Positions 13,752-22,435 of a stretch of DNA of 39,072 bases are shown piece after piece. Source of the stretch: Flavobacterium sp. (GTDB lineage: Bacteria; Bacteroidota; Bacteroidia; Flavobacteriales; Flavobacteriaceae); contig DNNO01000003.1 of NCBI GenBank assembly GCA_003497625.1, forward strand, positions 382-39,453. The letters are read 5' to 3'. Under the pieces are notes generated by a model, which saw nothing but the letters and a program-made list of their open reading frames with translations, had not been told where the DNA came from and made no database searches. Positions within the stretch are counted from its first letter, which is position 1; the number at the start of each line of letters is the position of its first letter. The translations under genes and the position numbers were made by a program.

Positions 13752-16700
13752 TTATTTCTTATTTTCAATCCATTTTCTAGCATTTACAAATGCTTCTAAC
13801 CATGGAGAAACTTCGTCTTTTTGTCCTCTTTCTGGATAATGTGCCCAGTTCCAAGGGAAAGTCGAACGCTCAATATGTGGCATCATTACTAAGTGTCTTC
13901 CAGTAGTATCACACATCATAGCCGTATTGAAGTCAGAACCATTTGGATTCGCTGGATAACTTTCGTACCCATATTTAGCTACAATGTTATATTTGTCTTC
14001 TGAATAAGGTAATTTGAATTTTCCTTCTCCGTGCGAAATCCAAACACCTAAAGTAGTTCCTTCTAACGTTGATAACATCACCGAATTATTTTTCTGAACC
14101 GTTACCGAAGTAAAACCACTTTCGTGTTTGTTCGAAGTATTGTGGTGCATTTTTCCATGAACTTCGTGCTCTGGATTTATCAATTCTAATTCCATTAACA
14201 ACTGACAACCATTACAGATTCCAACAGAAAGCGTGTCTTCGCGTTTGTAGAAGTTTTTCAAAGCCGTATTTGCTTTTTCATTGTATAAAAACGCTCCAGC
14301 CCAACCTTTAGCCGAACCTAAAACATCAGAATTAGAGAAACCTCCAACAGCTCCAATGAATTGAATGTCTTCCAATGTTTCTCTTCCCGAAATTAAATCG
14401 GTCATGTGAACATCTTTTACATCAAATCCTGCTAAGAACATAGCATTTGCCATTTCGCGTTCTGAATTACTTCCTTTTTCGCGAATGATTGCTGCTTTTG
14501 GTCTTGAACCAATAGGAGCAATGTCACCCTGAGCTTGTCGAAGGGTTCCATCAAAATGCGATGGGAAAGTAAATTGTAATTTTTGATTTTTGTAATTATC
14601 AAAACGTTCCTGAGCCATTCCGTTTTTAGATTGTTTTGAATCTAATAGGAATGATGTTTTAAACCAAGTATCTCTTAAAGTTGAAATACTAAATGTTAAA
14701 CTATCTTCACCATTAATAACGGTAAACGCATCACCATCGATAGCTGAACCAATTTTGAAAATCTCAATATTATGTTGTGCGAAAGTTGCTTCCACTTCAG
14801 CATCTGCTTGGAAAACAACTCCGATATTCTCATTAAATAAAGCTTTAACCGTATCTTTTTCTCTTAAAGAAGTCAAGTCGATTAACGCACCTAATTTATC
14901 ATCTGCAAAACACATTTCTAATAAAGTAGTGATTAAACCACCGCTTCCAATATCGTGTCCTGCTTTAATTTTTCTGTCTTTAATTAAATCTTGTAAAACG
15001 TTGAACGCTTTTTTGAAGAATTCCGAGTTTTGAATCGTAGGAACATCATTTCCAATTTTATTCAATACCTGAGCAAATGAACTTCCACCTAATTTAAACG
15101 AATCTTGAGATAAGTTGATATAGTAAATGTTTCCGCCATTTCTTTGTAAAACAGGTTCAACTACTTTTGTAATGTTCGAACAATTTCCAGCAGCTGAAAT
15201 AATAACTGTTCCCGGTGCGATTACTTCGTCATTCGGGTATTTTTGCTTCATTGAAAGCGAATCTTTTCCTGTTGGAATATTGATTCCCAATTCAATAGCA
15301 AAATCCGAACAACCTTTTACTGCTTCATATAAACGAGCATCTTCTCCTTCATTTTTACAAGCCCACATCCAGTTAGCTGATAGTGAAACCGATTTCATTC
15401 CTTCTTTTAAAGGAGCCCAAACTAAATTTGATAAAGCTTCTCCAATTGCAGTTCTTGAACCCGCAACCGGATTTACCAATGCCGAAATAGGTGAGTGCCC
15501 AATCGATGTTGCAATTCCTTCTTTTCCTTTGAAATCCAATGCCATTACACCAACATTGTTCAGTGGCAATTGTAATGGACCAACACATTGTTGTTTCGCC
15601 ACACGTCCGCCTACACAACGGTCAACTTTATTGGTTAACCAATCTTTACAAGCTACTGCTTCTAATTGTAAAACCTGACTTAAGTAGCTTCCTATATTTT
15701 CTTTTGAATATTCTAAATCTGAATAGTTGGTGGCAACGGTTTTATCCGTCATAATGGTTTTTGGCGAACTTCCGAAGAAATCTTCCAAAGCATAATCCAT
15801 TGGTTTTAAACCAGTCGATTTCGATTCGAAAGTAAATCTGTGGTCGTTCGTTACATCACCAACTTGATACATTGGAGAACGCTCTCTGTCGGCAATTCTT
15901 TGTAACGTTTCGATGTCTTTTTCACCAATAACTAATCCCATTCTTTCTTGCGATTCGTTTCCGATGATTTCTTTAGCTGAAAGAGTAGGGTCACCAACAG
16001 GTAATTTATCTAAATCGATTAATCCTCCCGTTTCTTCTACTAATTCCGATAAACAATTTAAATGTCCACCCGCACCATGATCGTGAATGGAAACAATTGG
16101 ATTGTTGTCACTTTCTACCAAACCACGTATAGCATTAGCCGCACGTTTTTGCATTTCTGGATTCGAACGTTGGATTGCATTTAGTTCAATTCCTGAACCA
16201 AAAGCACCCGTATCTGCAGAAGAAACCGCAGCTCCACCCATTCCAATTCTATAATTTTCTCCACCTAAAATAACGATTTTATCGCCAGCAGTAGGTTTCT
16301 TTTTAATCGCTTGATCTAATTTTCCGTATCCAATTCCTCCTGCTTGCATGATTACTTTATCGTAACCAATTTTACGATTGTTTTCTTCGTGCTCAAAAGT
16401 TAAAATAGAACCCGTAATTAAAGGTTGTCCAAATTTATTTCCAAAATCAGAAGCTCCGTTTGAGGCTTTAATTAAAATATCCATAGGTGTTTGGTACAAC
16501 CAAGGTCTTTCTGTCATGCCGTTTTCCCAAGGACGTTCTTCTGCTAAACGTGAGTATGAAGTCATGTAAACTGCGGTTCCTGCTAGTGGTAACGAACCTT
16601 GTCCACCTGCTAAACGGTCACGAATTTCTCCTCCTGAACCTGTTGCAGCTCCATTGAAAGGTTCTACGGTTGTTGGGAAGTTGTGAGTTTCTGCTTTTAA

Positions 16701-17429
16701 AGAAAGAACCGAATCAAATTCTTTTTCTTGGTAGAAGTCTGGCTTGTCGGCACTTTTTGGTGCAAATTGCGTTACTTTCGGACCTTTAACAAAAGCTACG
16801 TTGTCTTTATATGCCGAAACAATATCGTTTGGATTTGTTTCGGATGTTTTCTTGATTAATTTGAATAAAGAAGTTGGTTTTTCTTCGCCATCAATCACAA
16901 ATGTTCCGTTAAAAATTTTGTGACGGCAGTGCTCTGAATTGGCTTGTGAGAAAGCAAAAATTTCAGAATCGGTTAACTTTCTTCCTAATTTAGTTGAAAG
17001 ATTATTTAGATATTCCACTTCTTCTGGGCTTAATGCTAAACCTTCTGATTTATTGTAAGCGTCAATATCTTCAATATCCAAAATTGGTTCTGGTTGGATA
17101 TTAATCGTATAAATTTCTTGATGTAATTCCGAATACTTTTGCGAAAGCATTGGGTCGAAATCGTTAAAATCGGCAGCTACTTTTTCAAATTCCTCGATAC
17201 GAATGATGCCCGAAATTCCCATGTTTTGAGTGATTTCTACCGCATTTGTACTCCAAGGCGTAACCATAGCGGCACGTGGTCCAACAAAAAAATCCGACAA
17301 TACGGATTTTTCTATTTTATGTGCGTTGCCAAAAAGCCAATTTAATTTGTTGATGTCTTCTGATGAAATCTCGTTTTGCGTTTGAACCGCAAAAACCGTG
17401 TTGGATTGGTTTCCGAAGAAATGAATCAT
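13752..17429 (-). CDS. purL: Phosphoribosylformylglycinamidine synthase (large single-chain PurL)
   Basis: 1225 residues, the single-chain type. It converts FGAR, glutamine and ATP to FGAM, the fourth step of purine synthesis, in the cytoplasm. The order is an N-terminal PurS-like region, the linker, two AIRS-like synthetase halves (ETHNFPTTVEPFNGAATGSGG near residue 245), and a C-terminal glutaminase with nucleophile cysteine in VGICNGCQLL and the MPHIERSTFPWNW segment. The open frame reaches a TTG at 17462, but that lies at the predicted -7 box. The ATG at 17429 (MIHFFGNQSN) is therefore chosen. Unusual: residues about 961-968 (TLRQAQGD) are encoded by a REP-like repeat. Confidence 0.97.
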   Translation of the reverse strand: MIHFFGNQSNTVFAVQTQNEISSEDINKLNWLFGNAHKIEKSVLSDFFVGPRAAMVTPWSTNAVEITQNMGISGIIRIEEFEKVAADFNDFDPMLSQKYSELHQEIYTINIQPEPILDIEDIDAYNKSEGLALSPEEVEYLNNLSTKLGRKLTDSEIFAFSQANSEHCRHKIFNGTFVIDGEEKPTSLFKLIKKTSETNPNDIVSAYKDNVAFVKGPKVTQFAPKSADKPDFYQEKEFDSVLSLKAETHNFPTTVEPFNGAATGSGGEIRDRLAGGQGSLPLAGTAVYMTSYSRLAEERPWENGMTERPWLYQTPMDILIKASNGASDFGNKFGQPLITGSILTFEHEENNRKIGYDKVIMQAGGIGYGKLDQAIKKKPTAGDKIVILGGENYRIGMGGAAVSSADTGAFGSGIELNAIQRSNPEMQKRAANAIRGLVESDNNPIVSIHDHGAGGHLNCLSELVEETGGLIDLDKLPVGDPTLSAKEIIGNESQERMGLVIGEKDIETLQRIADRERSPMYQVGDVTNDHRFTFESKSTGLKPMDYALEDFFGSSPKTIMTDKTVATNYSDLEYSKENIGSYLSQVLQLEAVACKDWLTNKVDRCVGGRVAKQQCVGPLQLPLNNVGVMALDFKGKEGIATSIGHSPISALVNPVAGSRTAIGEALSNLVWAPLKEGMKSVSLSANWMWACKNEGEDARLYEAVKGCSDFAIELGINIPTGKDSLSMKQKYPNDEVIAPGTVIISAAGNCSNITKVVEPVLQRNGGNIYYINLSQDSFKLGGSSFAQVLNKIGNDVPTIQNSEFFKKAFNVLQDLIKDRKIKAGHDIGSGGLITTLLEMCFADDKLGALIDLTSLREKDTVKALFNENIGVVFQADAEVEATFAQHNIEIFKIGSAIDGDAFTVINGEDSLTFSISTLRDTWFKTSFLLDSKQSKNGMAQERFDNYKNQKLQFTFPSHFDGTLRQAQGDIAPIGSRPKAAIIREKGSNSEREMANAMFLAGFDVKDVHMTDLISGRETLEDIQFIGAVGGFSNSDVLGSAKGWAGAFLYNEKANTALKNFYKREDTLSVGICNGCQLLMELELINPEHEVHGKMHHNTSNKHESGFTSVTVQKNNSVMLSTLEGTTLGVWISHGEGKFKLPYSEDKYNIVAKYGYESYPANPNGSDFNTAMMCDTTGRHLVMMPHIERSTFPWNWAHYPERGQKDEVSPWLEAFVNARKWIENKK
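14527..14545. repeat. REP-like repeat inserted in frame within purL
   Basis: CCCTGAGCTTGTCGAAGGG is the core of an imperfect palindromic repeat that I recall as dispersed in many bacterial genomes, usually between genes. Here it is read in the purL frame as LRQAQG. It sits in the linker between the synthetase and glutaminase domains. Only this one copy was seen in the window. Confidence 0.7.
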
Positions 17430-17459
17430 TGTATGTAGTTGTTTGTGTTGTTGAAGTTG

Positions 17460-17489
17460 CAAATTTATTCTAAAAAGTTAGAAGTTCAA
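17460..17489 (-). promoter_or_regulatory. Promoter of purL (Bacteroidetes type)
   Basis: On the minus strand TTG (17487-17489), a 19-base spacer and TAAATTTG (17460-17467) match the consensus exactly. Transcription would start near 17453, which places the ATG at 17429 inside the transcript and excludes the longer TTG-initiated frame. Confidence 0.75.
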
Positions 17490-17511
17490 AGTTTTAAGAG
17501 CGCATAAAAAC

Positions 17512-17541
17512 AAAAAAAGCTGTTCTTTTTTGAACAGCTTT
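17512..17541 (-). terminator. Terminator of the beta-helix/DUF1579 lipoprotein operon
   Basis: AAAGCTGTTC (17516-17525) pairs perfectly with GAACAGCTTT (17532-17541) around a T-rich loop. On the minus strand a run of seven T residues follows. Confidence 0.88.
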
Positions 17542-17559
17542 AATTTTATTTGTTGAAAA

Positions 17560-18192
17560 CTACATTTTACGTTTCGAAACTACTTGCATCGACTTGAATT
17601 CTTTGCCGTCTTCAGAAACATCAAACATTTCCATTTTTTGGTTGTTATCATCAATATAAGTAATGACTTCTTTCACTTTTTTAGCTTTTTTGGTTACGGG
17701 ATCAACCATTTCGCCATGAAAAGTAGATGTTTTTGTGGCTTCATCGTATTTTCCACGAGTAACCATCATTCCAGTTCCCATGTTGTCTATCCAAGTTGAT
17801 ACAAATTCTTCAGTTGCATTATCAAAAGCAACTGTTCCTTTTCCTTCAAATGGCATTCCAAACATATCTCCAGAATAAGTTCCTTCTTGGTATTTACCAC
17901 CCATAATCATTTTGTAGGTTACGGTGGCAGTAGATTTCATTTCTTGTGGATTATCTGGTGACCAAAACGTTAATTCAGCATCCCAAGTTCCACTATCTTT
18001 AGCCAACATTTCATGCGCTTTTGATGGTGTAGCATAATCCGCCCAAGCTTTTGCAACTGTAGCAGAATCGGGTTTTGTTTCTGTTGTAACTTCTTCTTTA
18101 GTTGTTGTTTCTTCCGGTTTTTGCGCTTCTTCTTTTTTACAAGAAACGAATGTTAAACCAATAATTAAAAGAGATAAAGAGAGATTTTTCAT
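17560..18192 (-). CDS. DUF1579-family lipoprotein
   Basis: 210 residues. The start at 18192 gives a clear lipoprotein signal (MKNLSLSLLIIGLTFVSC, lipidated cysteine at 18), while the longer frame would begin at a TTG inside the upstream gene. After a Glu/Thr/Lys-rich spacer the domain reads LAKDSGTWDAELTFW, YKMIMGGKYQEGTYSG, MPFEGKGTVAFDNATEEFVSTWIDNMGTG. This is the pattern of DUF1579, a lipocalin-like beta-barrel family of unknown function. It is probably exposed in the periplasm or on the outer membrane. It follows the beta-helix lipoprotein gene by 19 bases in one operon. Confidence 0.85.
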   Translation of the reverse strand: MKNLSLSLLIIGLTFVSCKKEEAQKPEETTTKEEVTTETKPDSATVAKAWADYATPSKAHEMLAKDSGTWDAELTFWSPDNPQEMKSTATVTYKMIMGGKYQEGTYSGDMFGMPFEGKGTVAFDNATEEFVSTWIDNMGTGMMVTRGKYDEATKTSTFHGEMVDPVTKKAKKVKEVITYIDDNNQKMEMFDVSEDGKEFKSMQVVSKRKM

Positions 18193-18211
18193 AATTGTAT
18201 AATTTAATTGG

Positions 18212-19771
18212 TTAGTCAAATGTAGTCCAATTGTAAGCTCCTATATCAGAAGGATTACTTCTTGGATTGTTTAATATATCATTAAAAGTAGAGTAGGTGT
18301 TGTCAGCACTTCCTCTTGCTGCAGAATCTTCTCCAATAATTAATTCATTATTTCTGGCATCTTTAAAATCGGGATTATTAACAGTTGAATTGGTAGCAAT
18401 TAAGCAAGTATCATAAAGAGTAGCATTAGTAAAATCATACAACGGATTATTCGTAAATTGATTACTAAAATCGGCAAACTTTATTAAACAATGGTCAAAA
18501 TTGTAGATAAAAGTTGTTCCTTCTTTTTTAAGATTAATAGCTAAATTACTTGAAGAATGAATAATACAATTTTTGAAATTCGCTTTGGTAAGTGCATAAA
18601 TCGCAGTTCCATCATAGTCATCTAACAAAACAGCTGTTTGTGTTGGACTTGGCCAATAATTTGCAAATGTACAATGTGTAAATTCATAACTTCCTCCAAA
18701 ACTTCCTGCAAACGAAGCTTGACCACAATTATTGATAACCATGTTTCTTCCTTCAATGTTACCTGTTCGAGCTAAAAGCCCAACATTTGCACAATTATAA
18801 ATTTGAGTATTTTCAATATCTAAAGTTGGAGTAGGACTGCCATCGTTTCCGGTAACTAAAATTCCAACCGTAGCATTTTTTATCGTTAAGTTTTTAATTT
18901 GATTATTTGTACTGCCTTGTGTTAGCCAAATCGTTCCCCATTGTCCAGGAACTTCAGCAAAATCGGGTTCTAAACGATCGCCTTCAAAGATGACTTCATT
19001 TTCTAAAGCTGCGGTTGTTGAATTTGTTCCATTCACGTGAATAGAAGCATTATTGGCAACAATTAATCCTGATTCTGCATGGAAGTGAATTCTTGCTCCA
19101 GCATCTACAACAAGTGTTTTGTTTGAAGGAACAGCTGCATAACCATAAATGACATAAGGTTTGGTATTCGTCCAATGCAATTCGTTTCCATTGATTGGAT
19201 TCGTTTCTTCCAAAAATCGACCGCGAATCGTGATAGGATTTCCGTCACCATCAACTCCTAAGTTTAGTTCATCATAAGTATAGGATTCATCTGGATTTTG
19301 AACTCTTCCAGGATAAATAAAATAAGCATCTTGAATTAGAGTAACCAATTCCACTTTTTGGTGATTTGGATTTGATTCTTCACCAAATAAAATTTTATCG
19401 GTATATAAAAAATCAGTAGGATTCGCATCGGCTACTTCTGCTGTAACAGAAACAAAAATGTACATACTATCTTTTGCTAATATTTCTACATTTTCAAATA
19501 CTTGACCTGCCATTCCATCTACCATTAAACGGTATTTTGATGCTGTTCCTTCTTTTAATCTAAGTGAAGGAATTGAAATGTTTTTATCACTTCGGTTGTA
19601 TACTTTTAAGGTGTAAGTGCTTGAACCAATATCAGTAAAAACAGTATCTAAATAAACGGTGTCTTTAGAAAATTCCAAACCACCAGTTCTTGATTCAAAA
19701 TCAAAATCGTTTCGGCATGAAGTTAATGAAACGGCAAATCCAACTAGTATTAAAAGTAATAAACGACGCAT
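18212..19771 (-). CDS. Lipoprotein with right-handed beta-helix region
   Basis: 519 residues. The signal MRRLLLLILVGFAVSLTSC puts the lipidated cysteine at residue 19. Residues about 30-150 look like an Ig/ASH-type beta domain (LDTVFTDIGSSTYTLKVYNRSDKNISIPSLRL). From about 220 on, short repeats such as SGLIVANNASIHVNG, IKNLTIKNATVGILVTGNDG and LDIENTQIYNCANVGLLAR are typical of a parallel beta-helix. The C-terminus ends DIGAYNW, a pattern I recall from choice-of-anchor/pectate-lyase-like proteins. No catalytic residues can be assigned. It is the first gene of a two-gene operon. Confidence 0.8.
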   Translation of the reverse strand: MRRLLLLILVGFAVSLTSCRNDFDFESRTGGLEFSKDTVYLDTVFTDIGSSTYTLKVYNRSDKNISIPSLRLKEGTASKYRLMVDGMAGQVFENVEILAKDSMYIFVSVTAEVADANPTDFLYTDKILFGEESNPNHQKVELVTLIQDAYFIYPGRVQNPDESYTYDELNLGVDGDGNPITIRGRFLEETNPINGNELHWTNTKPYVIYGYAAVPSNKTLVVDAGARIHFHAESGLIVANNASIHVNGTNSTTAALENEVIFEGDRLEPDFAEVPGQWGTIWLTQGSTNNQIKNLTIKNATVGILVTGNDGSPTPTLDIENTQIYNCANVGLLARTGNIEGRNMVINNCGQASFAGSFGGSYEFTHCTFANYWPSPTQTAVLLDDYDGTAIYALTKANFKNCIIHSSSNLAINLKKEGTTFIYNFDHCLIKFADFSNQFTNNPLYDFTNATLYDTCLIATNSTVNNPDFKDARNNELIIGEDSAARGSADNTYSTFNDILNNPRSNPSDIGAYNWTTFD

Positions 19772-19876
19772 GTAGAGTTAATTTTTGTAAATGTAATTAT
19801 TAATTTTAAATCTATAAAAACAAAATGTGTTTAAAATTCATATGAAAATATTTATTGATTTTAATAGGTCATATGC

Positions 19877-19929
19877 AATCACCTTTTATTTATAAGTGTT
19901 TGCAAGCAAACGATTTGTTAGTGGTGATT
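19877..19929. repeat. Nested inverted repeats between divergent genes
   Basis: An outer pair, AATCACC (19877-19883) and GGTGATT (19923-19929), surrounds an inner near-perfect hairpin, GTTTGC-AA-GCAAAC (19898-19911). The 200-base gap separates the divergent beta-helix and thioesterase genes. It may hold operator sites. No exact promoter consensus was seen. Confidence 0.3.
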
Positions 19930-19997
19930 TCTTACTAAAACGTTAAATCAGTTGAATTATTCTCTTCGGAATGTTTAATTTTACAAAAAATAAAGTT

Positions 19998-20423
19998 ATG
20001 ATGTTTGATAGAGAAAAAATGTTGCAATTGTGTAACGATTGGAGCAAAAATACTTTAATGAATACCTTAGATATTGTTTACACCGATGCAGGTGAAGATT
20101 TCCTAACCGCTACAATGCCTGTTAATCCGAGAGTACATCAACCTATGGGATTATTGCATGGTGGAGCTACGGTTGCTTTAGCAGAAAGTGTTGGAAGTGC
20201 CGCTTCGTTAATGTTTGTAAATCCAGAAAAACAAGAAGTTCGTGGTATCGAAATTTCGGCAAATCATTTGAAAAGTAAGCGTGAAGGAATGGTTACGGCA
20301 ACAGCTAAAATCATTCATAAAGGAGCGAGTATTCACTTGTGGGAAATTAGAATTGTAGACGAAGAAGGTAAATTAATTTCACTTTGTAAATTAACTAATA
20401 TGGTTCTTTCAAGAAGACAATAA
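19998..20423 (+). CDS. Hotdog-fold (PaaI-type) thioesterase, probable DHNA-CoA thioesterase
   Basis: 141 residues from the ATG at 19998; an ATG at 19971 would add nine residues (MFNFTKNKV) that do not look like the family. The hotdog motif VHQPMGLLHGGATVALAESVGSA (residues ~43-65) has the HGG and acidic residue used in catalysis. The stop codon overlaps the ATG of the isochorismate synthase gene by one base (TAATG), so translation is coupled. With that partner it most likely hydrolyses 1,4-dihydroxy-2-naphthoyl-CoA in menaquinone synthesis (the MenI role). That assignment is from context. Confidence 0.85.
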   Translation: MMFDREKMLQLCNDWSKNTLMNTLDIVYTDAGEDFLTATMPVNPRVHQPMGLLHGGATVALAESVGSAASLMFVNPEKQEVRGIEISANHLKSKREGMVTATAKIIHKGASIHLWEIRIVDEEGKLISLCKLTNMVLSRRQ

Positions 20424-21457
20424 TGCAGGTTTTTGAAGAAATACAAGTTTTTTTATCACAGCTAAAACCGTTTGTTTGTTACGTAAAACCAAATGAAACC
20501 GTTTGGAGTTTACTCGTACAACAAAACGATGAAATCATTGAATTTTCCAATCAAGCCGGATTTGTATTCATGCCTTTTCATCAAGGAAAACAAGTAGTAA
20601 TTCCGTTTGAAGGGAATAAATTTTCGCAAGGAAATCTTGAAAATTTAGAGCAAAAATCAGCTGAAAATTTCACATCTGAAAGCAATCAAAAAGAAGCTTT
20701 TGAGAATTTAGTTTTCAAAGGAATCGTAGCAATTGGAAATAATGAGTTTCAGAAAGTAGTTTTGTCTCGTAAAATCGTTTTGAAAGAAGAAATCTCAATT
20801 ATAGAAACTTTTCAAAACTTAATTTCGACTTATCCAACGGCTTTTCGCTATTTGTTTTTTCATCCAAAAATTGGTTTATGGATGGGAGCAACGCCGGAAC
20901 AATTGGTAAAAATCAATCAAAATCAGTTTGAAACAGTGGCTTTGGCGGGAACGCAATTGTATTCGGAAAATGTAGTTTGGGCAACCAAAGAAATAGAAGA
21001 ACAGCAATTTGTAACTGACTATATTGTTGCTAAAGTAAAAGATAAAGTAAATCAACTTATTGTTTCTGATGCTAAAACAGTTAAAGCTGGAAATTTAGCA
21101 CATTTAAAATCGTTTATTTCAGGAGAATTAACTGCTGATTTTCAGGCAAATGATTTAATAAAAACCTTACATCCAACTCCAGCAGTTTGTGGTTTACCCA
21201 AAGAAAACGCCATCGATTTTATTCTGAAAAATGAAGGTTATAATCGAAAATATTATGCTGGATTTTTAGGCGAATACAATAAAGACAATCAAACCGATTT
21301 ATTCGTAAATTTACGCTGTTTAGAAGTAGAAAATGATGTTGTGAATATTTACGTTGGTTGTGGCATCACAAAAGACAGTAATCCTGAAAAGGAATTCGTT
21401 GAAACAGAAAATAAGTCGATGACCATGCGAAATATTTTAGTTTCAAAAACCTTTTAA
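20423..21457 (+). CDS. menF: Isochorismate synthase (chorismate-binding enzyme)
   Basis: 344 residues, shorter than E. coli MenF because the N-terminal part is reduced. It converts chorismate to isochorismate, the entry to menaquinone synthesis. The C-terminal chorismate-binding domain is complete: FQKVVLSRKI near 111, FRYLFFHPKIGLWMGATPEQLV near 150, ETVALAGTQ near 170, LHPTPAVCGLPKENA near 250, and NRKYYAGFLGEY near 275. The close link to a thioesterase favours menaquinone over a siderophore or anthranilate role. It overlaps the preceding stop codon by one base and is followed 31 bases later by bshB1. Confidence 0.9.
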   Translation: MQVFEEIQVFLSQLKPFVCYVKPNETVWSLLVQQNDEIIEFSNQAGFVFMPFHQGKQVVIPFEGNKFSQGNLENLEQKSAENFTSESNQKEAFENLVFKGIVAIGNNEFQKVVLSRKIVLKEEISIIETFQNLISTYPTAFRYLFFHPKIGLWMGATPEQLVKINQNQFETVALAGTQLYSENVVWATKEIEEQQFVTDYIVAKVKDKVNQLIVSDAKTVKAGNLAHLKSFISGELTADFQANDLIKTLHPTPAVCGLPKENAIDFILKNEGYNRKYYAGFLGEYNKDNQTDLFVNLRCLEVENDVVNIYVGCGITKDSNPEKEFVETENKSMTMRNILVSKTF

Positions 21458-21488
21458 ACTCTTAAACGATAAACTTATAAACTGAATA

Positions 21489-22205
21489 ATGAAATTAGAC
21501 ATATTAGCTTTTGGAGCGCATCCAGATGATGTAGAATTAGGTTGTAGTGGCACAATTGCCAAAGAAGTTAGCCTTGGTAAGAAAGTCGGGATTATCGATT
21601 TAACTCGTGGAGAACTTGGTACACGTGGTTCGGTTGAAATTCGAAATTCGGAATCGGCTAAGGCTTCTGAGATTTTAGGAGTTTCTGTACGTGAGAATTT
21701 AGATATGCGCGATGGCTTTTTTGTAAATGATGAAACGCATCAGTTAAAAATCATTCAAATGATTCGCAAATACCAACCTGAAATCGTGTTGTGTAACGCA
21801 ATTACAGATAGACACATCGATCACGGAAAAGGAAGTAAATTGGTTAGTGATGCTTGTTTCTTATCGGGATTGGTTAAAATTGAAACCGAATTAAACGGAG
21901 AAAAGCAACAAGCTTGGCGACCAAAAATAGTCTACCATTATATTCAATGGCAAAACATAGAACCTGATTTTGTGGTAGATATTTCGGAATTTATCGATAA
22001 AAAAATGGAATCAGTGTTGGCTTATGGTTCGCAATTTTATGATCCAAATTCTAAAGAACCCGTTACTCCAATTACTTCAAAAACATTTTTAGACAGTGTA
22101 AAATACCGTGCTGAAGACCTTGGAAGGCTTGTAGGAGTTGCCTATGCCGAAGGTTTTACTACCGAAAGATATTTGGCTGTCAATAGTTTAGGTGATTTGA
22201 AATAA
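21489..22205 (+). CDS. bshB1: Bacillithiol biosynthesis deacetylase BshB1
   Basis: 238 residues of the LmbE/PIG-L zinc deacetylase family. It removes the acetyl group of N-acetylglucosaminyl-malate in bacillithiol synthesis. The zinc motif AHPDDVELGCSGTI lies at residues 10-23, LTRGELGTRGSVEIRNSES near 40, and the third zinc ligand in DRHIDHGKGS near 110. The C-terminal YGSQFYDP and RAEDLGRLVGVAYAEGF segments are specific to BshB1. It is probably the third gene of an operon with the thioesterase and isochorismate synthase genes, although the functions are unrelated. Confidence 0.95.
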   Translation: MKLDILAFGAHPDDVELGCSGTIAKEVSLGKKVGIIDLTRGELGTRGSVEIRNSESAKASEILGVSVRENLDMRDGFFVNDETHQLKIIQMIRKYQPEIVLCNAITDRHIDHGKGSKLVSDACFLSGLVKIETELNGEKQQAWRPKIVYHYIQWQNIEPDFVVDISEFIDKKMESVLAYGSQFYDPNSKEPVTPITSKTFLDSVKYRAEDLGRLVGVAYAEGFTTERYLAVNSLGDLK

Positions 22206-22233
22206 AATAGTCAGAAAAAAGTAAAAAAAATCT

Positions 22234-22263
22234 TTGCAAGATTGTAGGAAACACCTATATTTG
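22234..22263 (+). promoter_or_regulatory. Promoter of tRNA-His (Bacteroidetes type)
   Basis: TTG (22234-22236), a 19-base spacer and TATATTTG (22256-22263) match the consensus exactly. The -7 box ends about 41 bases before the mature tRNA. Confidence 0.8.
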
Positions 22264-22304
22264 CACTCGCAAAAGAATTAATATTCTCTTGTTCAAAACA
22301 AATG

Positions 22305-22378
<74 letters not shown>

Positions 22379-22389
22379 CTTAACATTGG

Positions 22390-22419
22390 AAAGCCCTGAA
22401 GTAATTCAGGGCTTTTTTT
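22390..22419 (+). terminator. Terminator of tRNA-His (GUAA loop)
   Basis: AAAGCCCTGAA (22390-22400) pairs perfectly with TTCAGGGCTTT (22405-22415) around GTAA, a GNRA tetraloop, followed by T residues. Confidence 0.9.
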
Positions 22420-22435
22420 ATTCAACAAATTTTCC

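Noticed and set aside
17430-17462. Longer PurL starting at a TTG
   Set aside because: The TTG coincides with the -7 box of an exact promoter match, so it would not be in the mRNA.
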